Shown: one piece after another, positions 50,786 to 59,088 of the stretch
Layout of the letters: every line of letters starts with the position of its first letter
Numbering within the stretch: position 1 is the first letter of the stretch
Origin: Bisbaumannia sp015645095
Lineage (GTDB): Bacteria; Pseudomonadota; Gammaproteobacteria; Pseudomonadales; Halomonadaceae
Direction: 5' to 3'
NCBI GenBank assembly: GCA_036871055.1
Contig: CP141893.1
Location: forward strand, 620,001 to 684,000
Length of the DNA stretch: 64,000 nt
Program-made: the position numbers and the translations under genes
Notes under the pieces: generated by a model
What the model was told of the DNA's origin: nothing
Databases searched by the model: none
Seen by the model: only the letters and a program-made list of their open reading frames with translations

Positions 50786-51754
50786 ATGAAATACACCGAT
50801 ATCTCCATTGCCCGTAAGCTCAAGTTCCACCAGCTGATGGTGCTCGATCAGGTGGTGCAGAGCGGCTCCATGCTGCGCGCCGCCCAGGCCCTCAACCTGA
50901 CCCAGCCGGCGGTCACCAAGGTGATCCACGACCTGGAGGCCTACTTCGATGCGCCCCTGCTGGTCCGCGGCAACCGGGGCGTCAGGCCCACCGAGCTGGG
51001 CGAGCTGGTGCTCAAGCGCGCCAAGGGGCTGCTCGCCGAGCTGCGCAGCCTTACCGATGAGGTCAATGCCTTCCAGGAAGGCACCAGCGGCCAGGTGGTG
51101 GTGGGCACCCTGATCTCGGCGTCGGTATCGCTGCTGCCCAGGGCGATCCGTCTGCTCAAGCAGCGGGCGCCAGGGGTGATGGTGTCGCTGCGGGTGGGAC
51201 AGATGGATCAGCTCTTCCCGGCCCTGGCGGTGGGAGATCTCGACCTGGTGGTAGGGCGCATCCCCGATGACTGGCAGTGGCGGGACGAGGCCGCCGAGCT
51301 GTCGGTGGCATCGCTCTACAACGAGGGGCTCAGCGTGGTGGCGGGGGCCGATCATCCCCTGCATGGCGAGTCGGCGCTGCGCCTGTCGGACCTGCAGGGC
51401 TACCCCTGGGTGCTGCCGACCCGGGAGTCGCTGCTCAGGCGCACCGCCGACCGGCTCTTCGCCGGGGCGGGGCTGAGCATGCCGCAGAATGTGGTGGAGT
51501 CCCTCTCCATCCTCACCAACCTGGCGTTGATGCAGGATCAGCAGACCATCGCCTTGATGCCCCAGGAGGCGGCGCGACCCTTTACCGAGGCGGGGTTGCT
51601 CAAGGCGTTCGACCTGGGCGAGTCGCTGGTCTTCGGTGATATCGGCTGCTTCTTCGCCTCGGGGCGGGAGCTGGGGCCGGCGGCGCGGCTATTCCGCGAA
51701 TGCCTGGAGCGGGTGAGCGAGGCCGATGGTGGGCCGTTGCTCCCTGGTATTTAA
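50786..51754 (+). CDS. LysR-family regulator, likely activator of nba and TRAP operons
   Basis: A 322-residue LysR protein. The helix-turn-helix is LMVLDQVVQSGSMLRAAQALNLTQPAVTKVIHDLEAYF (about 17-54), and the effector half resembles regulators of aromatic-acid catabolism (PcaQ/GbpR type). Its 3' end carries the dyad at 51746-51766, and the eight-gene nba operon begins 98 bp downstream. The same dyad precedes the TRAP operon at 59089. It is therefore the best candidate for the activator of both; nbaR of Pseudomonas is located after nbaD instead. Confidence 0.9.
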   Translation: MKYTDISIARKLKFHQLMVLDQVVQSGSMLRAAQALNLTQPAVTKVIHDLEAYFDAPLLVRGNRGVRPTELGELVLKRAKGLLAELRSLTDEVNAFQEGTSGQVVVGTLISASVSLLPRAIRLLKQRAPGVMVSLRVGQMDQLFPALAVGDLDLVVGRIPDDWQWRDEAAELSVASLYNEGLSVVAGADHPLHGESALRLSDLQGYPWVLPTRESLLRRTADRLFAGAGLSMPQNVVESLSILTNLALMQDQQTIALMPQEAARPFTEAGLLKAFDLGESLVFGDIGCFFASGRELGPAARLFRECLERVSEADGGPLLPGI

Positions 51755-51766
51755 ACTGGGAATATC
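51746..51766. promoter_or_regulatory. LysR-type dyad upstream of nbaE
   Basis: GGTATT-N9-AATATC, straddling the stop of the LysR gene. It lies 41 bp before TAGACT at 51808-51813. An equivalent dyad with identical spacing stands upstream of the TRAP operon. The place, about 65 bp before the expected transcript start, is the classical recognition site of LysR activators. Confidence 0.65.
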
Positions 51767-51789
51767 TGAAGCCTCTAGTTTTATTATCG

Positions 51790-51813
51790 ATTAATACCCG
51801 CTCTGGCTAGACT
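51790..51813 (+). promoter_or_regulatory. Promoter of the nba operon
   Basis: CTGGCTAGACTC at 51803-51814 includes the -10 TAGACT. No good -35 is present 17 bases upstream (TATCGA), which fits dependence on an activator. The region from CCCGCTCTGGCTAGACTC is shared with the TRAP promoter at 59013. Confidence 0.6.
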
Positions 51814-51852
51814 CGATCCGAAACAAGCCATCACGCCGTTTCGGAGAAGACC

Positions 51853-53319
51853 GTGTCGACCCCAGCCCCCCAGCTCCTCAATTATGTCGGCGGTGAGTTT
51901 CTCGCCACCGACCAGACCTTCCCCAATATCTCGCCCATCGATGGCCGCCTGCTGAGCCGGGTCTGCGAGGCCGACGAGGCCCTGGTAGGCCGTGCCGTGG
52001 CCGCCGCCAAGGCCGCCCAGTCGGGCCCCTGGGGGCGTACCAGCGCCAGCGAGCGGGCCGATCTGTTGATGCGCATCGCCGATGGCATCGAAGGCCGTTT
52101 CGAGGAGTTCGTGGCCGCCGAGGTGGCCGACACCGGGCGCCCGGTGGAGCAGGCGCGGCGCCTGGATATCGCTCGCGGGGTGCACAACTTTCGCACCTTC
52201 GCCGAGCTGATTCGCCAGTCCGGCGGCGACTACTTCGAGATGCGCGCCGCCGACGGCAGCGATGTCTTCAGCTACACGGTGCGCAAGCCCCATGGGGTGG
52301 TGGCGATCATCTCGCCCTGGAACCTGCCGATGCTGCTGCTCACCTGGAAGGTGGCGCCGGCCCTGGCCTGCGGCAACTCGGTGGTGGTCAAGCCCTCCGA
52401 GGAGTCCCCCTCCACCGCCACCCTGCTGGCCGAGGTGATCCACGCGGCGGGCCTGCCCGAGGGCGTCTTCAACCTGATTCATGGCTTCGGGCCGGGCTCC
52501 GCCGGCGAGTTCCTCACCAAGCACCCGGAGGTCGATGCCATCACCTTCACCGGCGAGTCGCGCACCGGCAGCGAGATCATGAAGGCGGCCGCCGACGGCG
52601 TGCGGGACGTCTCCTTCGAGCTGGGCGGCAAGAACGCCGCCGTGGTCTTCGCCGACTGCGACTTCGAGGCGGCGGTGGCCGGCGTGGCCCGCTCCAGTTT
52701 CACCAACTCGGGCCAGGTCTGTCTCTGCTCGGAGCGGGTCTATGTGGAGCGCCCGATCTTCGAGCGCTTCGTGGCCGCCCTCAAGGCGAAGGCCGAGGGC
52801 CTCAAGATCGGTTACCCGGACGAGCCCGGCGTCGACATGGGCTCGATGATCTCTCGGCAGCACCGGGACAAGGTGCTCGGCTACTTCGACCTGGCCCGCG
52901 AGGAGGGCGCCACCCTGGTGACCGGTGGCGAGGTGCCCGAGTTCGGCGATGCCCGCGACCAGGGCGCCTATGTGCGTCCCACCATCTGGACCGGCCTGCC
53001 CGACGATGCCCGCTGCGTGCAGGAAGAGGTGTTCGGCCCGGTCTGCCATATCGCCCCCTTCGATCGTGAGGAGGAGGTGGTCGAGCGGGTCAACGGTACC
53101 GCCTATGGCCTCGCCACGGCGCTGTGGACCCGCGACCTGGGCCGCGCCCATCGCCTCTCCCGCCGGTTCCATGTGGGCATGGTGTGGGTCAATACCTGGT
53201 TCCTGCGCGACCTGCGCACCCCCTTCGGTGGCGCGCGTCTCTCCGGCCTGGGCCGGGAGGGGGGCCGTCACTCCCTCGATTTCTATTCCGAACTGACCAC
53301 CATCTGCGTCAACCCCTGA
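51853..53319 (+). CDS. nbaE: 2-Aminomuconate 6-semialdehyde dehydrogenase
   Basis: A 488-residue NAD+-dependent aldehyde dehydrogenase that oxidises 2-aminomuconate semialdehyde to 2-aminomuconate; it is close to 2-hydroxymuconic semialdehyde dehydrogenases (DmpC/XylG). Motifs: ISPWNLPMLLLTWKVAPALACGNSVVVKPSE, the glutamate in FELGGKNAAVVF, the catalytic cysteine in SGQVCLCSERVYVER, and EEVFGPVCHIAPF. The substrate is inferred from the operon, which contains the enzymes before and after this step. The start is GTG 51853 with GGAGAA upstream. First gene of eight. Confidence 0.93.
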   Translation: MSTPAPQLLNYVGGEFLATDQTFPNISPIDGRLLSRVCEADEALVGRAVAAAKAAQSGPWGRTSASERADLLMRIADGIEGRFEEFVAAEVADTGRPVEQARRLDIARGVHNFRTFAELIRQSGGDYFEMRAADGSDVFSYTVRKPHGVVAIISPWNLPMLLLTWKVAPALACGNSVVVKPSEESPSTATLLAEVIHAAGLPEGVFNLIHGFGPGSAGEFLTKHPEVDAITFTGESRTGSEIMKAAADGVRDVSFELGGKNAAVVFADCDFEAAVAGVARSSFTNSGQVCLCSERVYVERPIFERFVAALKAKAEGLKIGYPDEPGVDMGSMISRQHRDKVLGYFDLAREEGATLVTGGEVPEFGDARDQGAYVRPTIWTGLPDDARCVQEEVFGPVCHIAPFDREEEVVERVNGTAYGLATALWTRDLGRAHRLSRRFHVGMVWVNTWFLRDLRTPFGGARLSGLGREGGRHSLDFYSELTTICVNP

Positions 53320-53333
53320 GCGAGGAGATTCCC

Positions 53334-54143
53334 ATGCATACCGCCCTGATCGAGGCCGCCGAGCGCCTTCGCCAGGCCCAGGCCTCGGGCCGGCCCTGCG
53401 CGCCGGTGCGCGAGCTGATCGCCCGCGCCCAGGCCGAGGAAGACGGCGACCGGGTCGCCCTGGCCTACGCCGTCCAGCAGCACAATACCCGCCTGGCCGA
53501 GGCCCAGGGGCGCCGCCGGGTGGGCTTCAAGGTGGGGCTCACCTCCCGCGCCGTGCAGCGCCAGCTGGGGGTCGACCAGCCGGACTTCGGCGTGCTCTTC
53601 GCCGATATGGCCGCGGGTGATGGCCAGCCCATCGCCGCGGAGGCCGTGTTGCAGCCCAAGGTGGAGGCGGAGATCGCCCTGGTGCTGGGTCGGGACCTCG
53701 ACCACGAGCGCCACACCCTGGCGGACCTGATCCGCGCCACCGACTTCGCCCTGCCGGCCATCGAGGTGGTGGGTAGCCGCATCGCCGACTGGGATATCCG
53801 CCTCGAGGACACCATCGCCGACAACGCCTCCTCCGGCTGCTTCGTGCTGGGCAGTCGCCCGGTCAGGCTCGAGGCCCTCGACCTGGTGCGCTGCGGCATG
53901 AAGATGACCCGCCGCGGCGAACCGGTCTCGGTGGGCGCCGGGGCCGCCTGTCTCGACAACCCCCTCAATGCCGCCGTCTGGCTGGCCGACACCATGGCCC
54001 GCTTCGACGAGCCGCTGCGGGCCGGCGACGTCCTGCTGACCGGTGCCCTGGGGCCCATGGTGGCCGCCGCGCCGGGGGATGTCTTCCAGGCCGACATTCA
54101 GGGGTTGGGCAGCGTGACCGCCGCCTTCGCCCAGTCACAGTGA
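53334..54143 (+). CDS. nbaH: 2-Oxopent-4-enoate hydratase
   Basis: A 269-residue hydratase of the MhpD/DmpE family that adds water to 2-oxopent-4-enoate, giving 4-hydroxy-2-oxovalerate. Typical stretches: RRVGFKVGLTSRAVQRQLGV, PDFGVLFADM, EAEIALVLGRDL, PAIEVVGSRIADW and DNASSGCFVLG. It is related to the decarboxylase at 56127, with which such hydratases usually form a complex so that the unstable dienol is passed on directly. CGAGGAG precedes ATG 53334. Confidence 0.93.
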   Translation: MHTALIEAAERLRQAQASGRPCAPVRELIARAQAEEDGDRVALAYAVQQHNTRLAEAQGRRRVGFKVGLTSRAVQRQLGVDQPDFGVLFADMAAGDGQPIAAEAVLQPKVEAEIALVLGRDLDHERHTLADLIRATDFALPAIEVVGSRIADWDIRLEDTIADNASSGCFVLGSRPVRLEALDLVRCGMKMTRRGEPVSVGAGAACLDNPLNAAVWLADTMARFDEPLRAGDVLLTGALGPMVAAAPGDVFQADIQGLGSVTAAFAQSQ

Positions 54144-54154
54144 GGGGAGCGACC

Positions 54155-55096
54155 ATGAGCAAGAAAGTCAAAGTGGCCATCATCGGTTCCGGCAACATCG
54201 GCACCGACCTGATGATCAAGATCCTGCGCCACGGCGAGTCCCTGGAGATGGGTGCCATGGTGGGCATCGACCCGGCCTCCGACGGCCTGGCCCGGGCCCG
54301 TCGTTTCGGTGTGCCCACCACCGCCGAGGGCATCGATGGCCTGCTGGCCATGGACAATATCGACGAGATCAAGATCGCCTTCGACGCCACCTCCGCCGGG
54401 GCCCACCAGCGCCACAACGCGCTGCTCCAGGCCCGCGGCATCAAGGTGGTCGACCTGACCCCGGCGGCCATCGGCCCCTACGTGATCCCGCCCATCAACC
54501 TGGACGAGCACCTGGACGCCCCCAATATCAATATGGTCACCTGCGGTGGCCAGGCCACCATCCCCATGGTGGCGGCGGTTTCCCGGGTCACCCAGGTGCA
54601 CTACGGCGAGATCGTGGCCTCCATTTCCAGCCAGTCCGCCGGCCCCGGCACCCGGGCCAATATCGATGAGTTCACCGAAACCACCTCCCAGGCCATCGAG
54701 ACCTGCGGCGGGGCCGCCAAGGGCAAGGCGATCATCGTTCTCAACCCCGCCGAGCCGCCGCTGATCATGCGTGACAGCGTCTTCGTGCTCGCCGAGGAAG
54801 CCGACCGGGACGCCATCGAGGCCTCCATCGGCGCCATGGTCGAGGCGGTGCAGGCCTATGTGCCGGGCTATCGCCTCAAGCAGCGGGTGCAGTTCGAGTC
54901 GATTCCGGCCGAGCGCCCGGTCAACCTGCCGGGCCTGGGCCCGACCCACGGCCTCAAGGTCTCCATCTTCCTGGAGGTGGAGGGCGCCGCCCACTACCTG
55001 CCCGCCTATGCCGGCAACCTGGACATCATGACCTCTGCCGCCAAGGCCTGTGCCGAGCGCCTCGCCGAAACCTGCCTGCTGGCCGCCACCGTCTGA
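54155..55096 (+). CDS. nbaJ: Acetaldehyde dehydrogenase (acylating)
   Basis: A 313-residue enzyme that turns acetaldehyde, NAD+ and CoA into acetyl-CoA (MhpF/DmpF family). The N-terminus VAIIGSGNIGTDLMIKIL binds NAD, the catalytic cysteine is in NINMVTCGGQATIPMVAAV (about residue 129), and the SQSAGPGTRANIDEFTETTS block is typical. It forms a channelling complex with the aldolase encoded next. A GAGGGGAG site precedes ATG 54155. Confidence 0.95.
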   Translation: MSKKVKVAIIGSGNIGTDLMIKILRHGESLEMGAMVGIDPASDGLARARRFGVPTTAEGIDGLLAMDNIDEIKIAFDATSAGAHQRHNALLQARGIKVVDLTPAAIGPYVIPPINLDEHLDAPNINMVTCGGQATIPMVAAVSRVTQVHYGEIVASISSQSAGPGTRANIDEFTETTSQAIETCGGAAKGKAIIVLNPAEPPLIMRDSVFVLAEEADRDAIEASIGAMVEAVQAYVPGYRLKQRVQFESIPAERPVNLPGLGPTHGLKVSIFLEVEGAAHYLPAYAGNLDIMTSAAKACAERLAETCLLAATV

Positions 55097-55107
55097 GGAG
55101 ACCCGCC

Positions 55108-56130
55108 ATGAGCAGAAAACTCTATATCTCCGACGTCACCCTGCGCGATGGCAGCCATGCGGTACGCCATCAGTACGGCCTCGAGGAGGCCAAGCGCATC
55201 GCTCGCGCCCTCGACGCCGCCCGGGTCGACTCCATCGAGGTGGCTCACGGCGACGGCCTGCAGGGCTCGAGCTTCAACTACGGTTTTGGCGCCCACAGCG
55301 ATGTGGAGTGGATCGCCGCGGTGGCCGAGGTGGTGGAACACGCCATGATCACCACCCTGCTGTTGCCGGGCATCGCCACCGTCCATGACCTGGACGCCGC
55401 TTTTGCTGCCGGCGCTCGGGGGGCGCGCATCGCCACCCACTGCACCGAGGCGGATGTCTCCCGCCAGCATATCGAGCATGCCCGCAAGCTCGGCATGGAC
55501 ACCGTGGGCTTTTTGATGATGAGCCATAGGCAGACGCCCCGGGGCCTGGCCGAGCAGGGCAAGCTGATGGAGTCCTACGGGGCCCAGACCATCTATGTGG
55601 TGGATTCCGGTGGCGCCCTGACCATGGACGGGGTGCGCGAGCGCTTCCGGGCCATGAAGGACATCCTCGATCCGGCCACCCAGCTGGGCATTCATGCCCA
55701 CCACAACCTGAGCCTCGGCGTGGCCAACTCCATCGTCGCGGTGGAGGAGGGGTGCGATCGGGTCGACGCCAGCCTGGCCGGCATGGGCGCCGGCGCGGGT
55801 AACGCGCCCCTGGAGGTGTTCATCGCCGCCGCCGAGCGCCTGGGATGGGATCACGGCACCGACCTCTACACCCTGATGGATGCCGCCGACGATATCGTGC
55901 GGCCGCTGCAGGACCGTCCGGTGCGGGTCGACCGGGAGACCCTGGCGCTGGGCTATGCCGGCGTCTACTCCAGCTTCCTGCGCCATGCCGAGGCCGCCGC
56001 CGAGCGTTATGGCCTCAAGACCGTGGACATCCTGGTGGAGCTGGGCCATCGCAAGATGGTGGGTGGCCAGGAAGACATGATCGTCGACGTGGCCCTGGAC
56101 CTGTTGGCCCAACAAGGAGAGCGCGCATGA
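55108..56130 (+). CDS. nbaI: 4-Hydroxy-2-oxovalerate aldolase
   Basis: A 340-residue class II aldolase (MhpE/DmpG) that splits 4-hydroxy-2-oxovalerate into pyruvate and acetaldehyde. The metal-binding aspartate is in SDVTLRDGSHAVRHQY, and the His pair is in QLGIHAHHNLSLGVANSI. Length matches the family (about 340). It works with the neighbouring acetaldehyde dehydrogenase. Its stop overlaps the next ATG (ATGA). Confidence 0.95.
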   Translation: MSRKLYISDVTLRDGSHAVRHQYGLEEAKRIARALDAARVDSIEVAHGDGLQGSSFNYGFGAHSDVEWIAAVAEVVEHAMITTLLLPGIATVHDLDAAFAAGARGARIATHCTEADVSRQHIEHARKLGMDTVGFLMMSHRQTPRGLAEQGKLMESYGAQTIYVVDSGGALTMDGVRERFRAMKDILDPATQLGIHAHHNLSLGVANSIVAVEEGCDRVDASLAGMGAGAGNAPLEVFIAAAERLGWDHGTDLYTLMDAADDIVRPLQDRPVRVDRETLALGYAGVYSSFLRHAEAAAERYGLKTVDILVELGHRKMVGGQEDMIVDVALDLLAQQGERA

Positions 56131-56894
56131 GCATCGAGATTTCCGCTATCGCCGAGGCGCTGGATCAGGCGGCCCGCCGTGCCGAGCCCCTGGCCCAGTT
56201 CAGCACCCACACGCCCTTCAGCCTGGACCAGGCCTACGCGATCCAGCGCGCCTCCATGCAGCGCCGCCATGACGACGGCGAGCGCAGCATCGGCATCAAG
56301 CTGGGCTTCACCAGCCGTGCCAAGATGCAGCAGATGGGCGTCGACAGCCTGATCTGGGGCTGGCTCACCGACGCCATGCTGGAGGAGGACGGTGGCGAGG
56401 TGGCGCTGTCGCGCTATATCCACCCCCGCGCCGAGCCGGAGGTGTGCTTCCTGGTGGGACGCACCATCGACCGGCCCCTGACCCTGCTGGAGGCGGCCGA
56501 CTATATCGAGGCGGTAGCCCCGGCCATCGAGATCATCGATTCCCGCTACGAGGCCTTCAAGTTCAGCCTCGAGGACGTGGTGGCCGACAACTGCTCCTCC
56601 TCCGGCCTGGTGGTGGGGCCCTGGTCCCGGGACCTTGCGGGGCTCGACAACGCCGGGGTGCTGGTGCGCCTGGACGGCCAACTGGTACAGGCCGGCTCTA
56701 CCGCGGCGATTCTCGGTAACCCCCTGCGCAGCCTGGTCGAAGCCGCCAAGCTGGTCAGCGAAGCGGGCCTCAGCCTGCCCGCCGGCAGCCTGATCATGGC
56801 CGGCGCCGCCACCGCCGCCGAGGCGTTGCGCCCCGGTGTCCACGTCAGCGTGGAAGTGGCCGGCTTCGGCGCATCCGCCTTCACCTGCGTCTGA
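56127..56894 (+). CDS. nbaG: 4-Oxalocrotonate (2-oxo-3-hexenedioate) decarboxylase
   Basis: A 255-residue decarboxylase of the DmpH/XylI family that converts 4-oxalocrotonate to 2-hydroxypent-2,4-dienoate. Recognisable parts: SIGIKLGFTSRAKMQQMGV, PRAEPEVCFLVGRTID, PAIEIIDSRYEAFKFSLEDVVADNCSSSGLVVG. It is a paralogue of the hydratase at 53334. Metal-binding acidic residues (Glu in AEPEV) are kept. Order between aldolase and deaminase is the same as in the Pseudomonas nba cluster. Confidence 0.93.
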   Translation: MSIEISAIAEALDQAARRAEPLAQFSTHTPFSLDQAYAIQRASMQRRHDDGERSIGIKLGFTSRAKMQQMGVDSLIWGWLTDAMLEEDGGEVALSRYIHPRAEPEVCFLVGRTIDRPLTLLEAADYIEAVAPAIEIIDSRYEAFKFSLEDVVADNCSSSGLVVGPWSRDLAGLDNAGVLVRLDGQLVQAGSTAAILGNPLRSLVEAAKLVSEAGLSLPAGSLIMAGAATAAEALRPGVHVSVEVAGFGASAFTCV

Positions 56895-56915
56895 TTACCC
56901 CACGAGGAGCCTGTC

Positions 56916-57347
56916 ATGAGCACCCGTCGTGCCACCCTGGTAGAAGGCAAGGCCAAGCCCCGGGGTGCCTTCCCCCATATCAAGCGCGCCGGCGACTTCC
57001 TGTTCGTCTCCGGTACCAGTTCACGCCGCCCCGACAACAGCTTCGAGGGGGTCGAGGTGGACGAGATGGGCACCACCCGGCTCGATATCCGCGCCCAGAC
57101 CCGGGCGGTGATCGAGAACATCCGTGACATCCTGGCCAGCGAAGGGGCGGGCCTCGGCGATGTGGTGGAGATCAGTGCCTTCCTGGTCGATATGAACGAC
57201 TTCGGCGGCTACAACGCCGTCTATGCCGACTACTTCGACGAGACCGGCCCGACCCGCACCACGGTGGCGGTGCATCAGCTGCCCCATCCGCATCTGCGCA
57301 TCGAGATCAAGGCCATTGCCTATTCGCCCCGCAAGGAGAACGAATAA
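56916..57347 (+). CDS. nbaF: 2-Aminomuconate deaminase (RidA family)
   Basis: A 143-residue member of the RidA/YjgF family. Most such proteins remove reactive enamines, but in this operon the member is expected to convert 2-aminomuconate to 4-oxalocrotonate and ammonia, like AmnD/NbaF. Segments GAFPHIKRAGDFLFVSGTSSRRPDNSFEGVEV and FGGYNAVYADYFDETGPTRTTVAVHQLPHPHLRIEIKAIA are typical of that subgroup. GAGGAG precedes ATG 56916. Confidence 0.92.
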   Translation: MSTRRATLVEGKAKPRGAFPHIKRAGDFLFVSGTSSRRPDNSFEGVEVDEMGTTRLDIRAQTRAVIENIRDILASEGAGLGDVVEISAFLVDMNDFGGYNAVYADYFDETGPTRTTVAVHQLPHPHLRIEIKAIAYSPRKENE

Positions 57348-57919
57348 TGGACAAGCATCACTACAGCCCACCGCTCAACTTCAATCGCTGGCTCGAGGAG
57401 CATGCCCATCTGCTCAAGCCCCCGGTGGGCAACCGGCAGATCTGGGCCGACAGCGACTACATGGTCACCGTGGTGGGCGGGCCCAACCAGCGCACCGATT
57501 TCCACGACGACCCGGTGGAGGAGTTCTTCTACCAGTTCAAGGGCAACGCCTACCTGAACATCTGGGATCGCGGCCGCTACGAGCGCATCGAGCTCCGGGA
57601 GGGCGACATCTACCTGATGGCGCCCCATGTGATCCACTCGCCCCAGCGCCCGGAGCCCGGCAGCCTCTGCCTGGTGATCGAGAAGACCCGCCCCGAGGGG
57701 CTGCATGATGCCCTGCAGTGGTCCTGTGCCCGCTGCGGCAATGTCATCAAGCGCTACGAGATGCAGCTGGAGAGCATCGTCACCGACCTGCCGCCGGTCT
57801 ATGAGCGTTTCTACGCCACCAGTGAAGAGGAGCGGCGCTGCAGCCAGTGTGGCGAGGTCCATCCGGGTCGCGACTGGGAGACCTGGCACCGCATGCTGCA
57901 TGAGGTGCATGGCCAATGA
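57347..57919 (+). CDS. nbaC: 3-Hydroxyanthranilate 3,4-dioxygenase
   Basis: A 190-residue cupin that opens the ring of 3-hydroxyanthranilate with O2 to give 2-amino-3-carboxymuconate semialdehyde. Iron ligands by alignment to the Cupriavidus enzyme are His53, Glu59 and His97, and the substrate residues Arg49, Arg101 and Glu112 are present. The second, rubredoxin-like iron site of the bacterial enzymes is intact at Cys127, Cys130, Cys165 and Cys168. It overlaps the gene before by one base and the gene after by four. Confidence 0.97.
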   Translation: MDKHHYSPPLNFNRWLEEHAHLLKPPVGNRQIWADSDYMVTVVGGPNQRTDFHDDPVEEFFYQFKGNAYLNIWDRGRYERIELREGDIYLMAPHVIHSPQRPEPGSLCLVIEKTRPEGLHDALQWSCARCGNVIKRYEMQLESIVTDLPPVYERFYATSEEERRCSQCGEVHPGRDWETWHRMLHEVHGQ

Positions 57920-58902
57920 AGATCGATATTCACTCCCACTTCATGCCGCCCATCAGCCAGGCCGAGGCGGCTCGCCTCGATCCGCTGCGGGCGCCCTGGC
58001 TGAAGACCGAGGGGCGCGGCGGCCAGATCATGGTGGGCGACACGCCCTTCCGGCCGGTCAACGACCTGCTCTGGGATCCGGCGCGGCGTGTCGATTACCT
58101 GGACGAGCAGGGCCTCGACGTCCAGATCATGTGCGCCACCCCGGTGATGTTTGGCTACGACCAGCCGGTGGCGCGGGCCCTGCCCTGGGCCCAGTTGATG
58201 AACGACAAGGCCCTGGAAATGGCCGCCTTCGCGCCGGATCGCCTCAAGGTGCTGGCCCAGGTGCCCCTGCAGGATATCGATGCTGCCTGTCGCGAGGCGA
58301 GCCGCGCCAAGGCCGCCGGCCACCTGGGCGTGCAGATCGGCAACCATGTGGGGCCCAAGGATCTCGACGAGGAAGGACTGGTCACCTTCCTGCAGCACTG
58401 CGCCACCGAGGAGATTCCGCTGCTGGTACACCCCTGGGACATGATGACCGACGGACGCATGAAGAAGTGGATGCTGCCCTGGCTGGTGGCCATGCCCGCG
58501 GAGACCCAGCTCGGCATCCTCTCGCTGATCCTCTCCGGTGCCTTCGAGCGCATCCCCGAGACACTGAAGCTGTGCTTCGCCCATGGCGGCGGCGGTTTTC
58601 CCTACCTGCTGGGGCGCGTCGACAACGCCTGGCGGCATCGGGACATCGTCCGCGAGGATTGCCCGAACCTGCCCTCCAGCTACGTGAAGCGCTTCTACGT
58701 GGACTCGGCGGTCTTCGACGACGGCGCCCTGCGCCTGCTGGTGGACGTGATGGGCGGCGACCGGGTGATGCTCGGCTCCGATGCGCCCTTCCCGCTGGGC
58801 GAGCAGTCCATTGGCGCCGGGGTCAGCGAGCACCCGACCCTGCCAGCGGCGGACAAGTCGCGGATCCTGGGGGGTAACGCCAAGGCGTTCTTCGGGATTT
58901 AA
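57916..58902 (+). CDS. nbaD: 2-Amino-3-carboxymuconate 6-semialdehyde decarboxylase
   Basis: A 328-residue amidohydrolase-fold zinc enzyme (ACMSD) that decarboxylates the dioxygenase product before it can cyclise to quinolinate. Zinc ligands His6, His8, His172 and Asp289 and the catalytic His223 in FAHGGGGFPYLLGR are present. It is the last gene of the operon and has a 4-bp overlap with nbaC. No nbaR follows, unlike the Pseudomonas cluster. Confidence 0.96.
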   Translation: MKIDIHSHFMPPISQAEAARLDPLRAPWLKTEGRGGQIMVGDTPFRPVNDLLWDPARRVDYLDEQGLDVQIMCATPVMFGYDQPVARALPWAQLMNDKALEMAAFAPDRLKVLAQVPLQDIDAACREASRAKAAGHLGVQIGNHVGPKDLDEEGLVTFLQHCATEEIPLLVHPWDMMTDGRMKKWMLPWLVAMPAETQLGILSLILSGAFERIPETLKLCFAHGGGGFPYLLGRVDNAWRHRDIVREDCPNLPSSYVKRFYVDSAVFDDGALRLLVDVMGGDRVMLGSDAPFPLGEQSIGAGVSEHPTLPAADKSRILGGNAKAFFGI

Positions 58903-58950
58903 GGCGGCATCGGGACCCTGCCCGAAGACGAGGGGACACCCGCGCCTACA

Positions 58951-58971
58951 GGTATTCCATATTAAAATACC
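58951..58971. promoter_or_regulatory. LysR-type dyad upstream of the TRAP operon
   Basis: GGTATT-N9-AATACC, a perfect 6-bp dyad. It is 41 bp from the -10 element TAGACT, the same distance as in the nba promoter. It is likely bound by the LysR protein encoded at 50786. Confidence 0.65.
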
Positions 58972-58989
58972 AGGGGCCGATTAATTTAT

Positions 58990-59018
58990 TTTTAGATTAT
59001 ATCCGCGCTGGCTAGACT
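58990..59018 (+). promoter_or_regulatory. Promoter of the TRAP operon
   Basis: GCTGGCTAGACTC contains the -10 TAGACT at 59013-59018. The 13 bases up to CTC match the nba promoter except for one. The -35 is poor (around TAGATT), again pointing to activation. The leader to dctP is about 65 nt. Confidence 0.6.
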
Positions 59019-59088
59019 CCCGAGACAGGGGGAATCCCGCCCGGATCGGGCCCTGGAGACGTCACCACCACGAGGTCGAGATACCATC

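Noticed and set aside
49208..51364. Leftward open frame of over 700 codons opposite selO and the LysR gene
   Set aside because: It spans two well-supported genes on the other strand and has no recognisable domain; high GC leaves few stops on the antisense strand.
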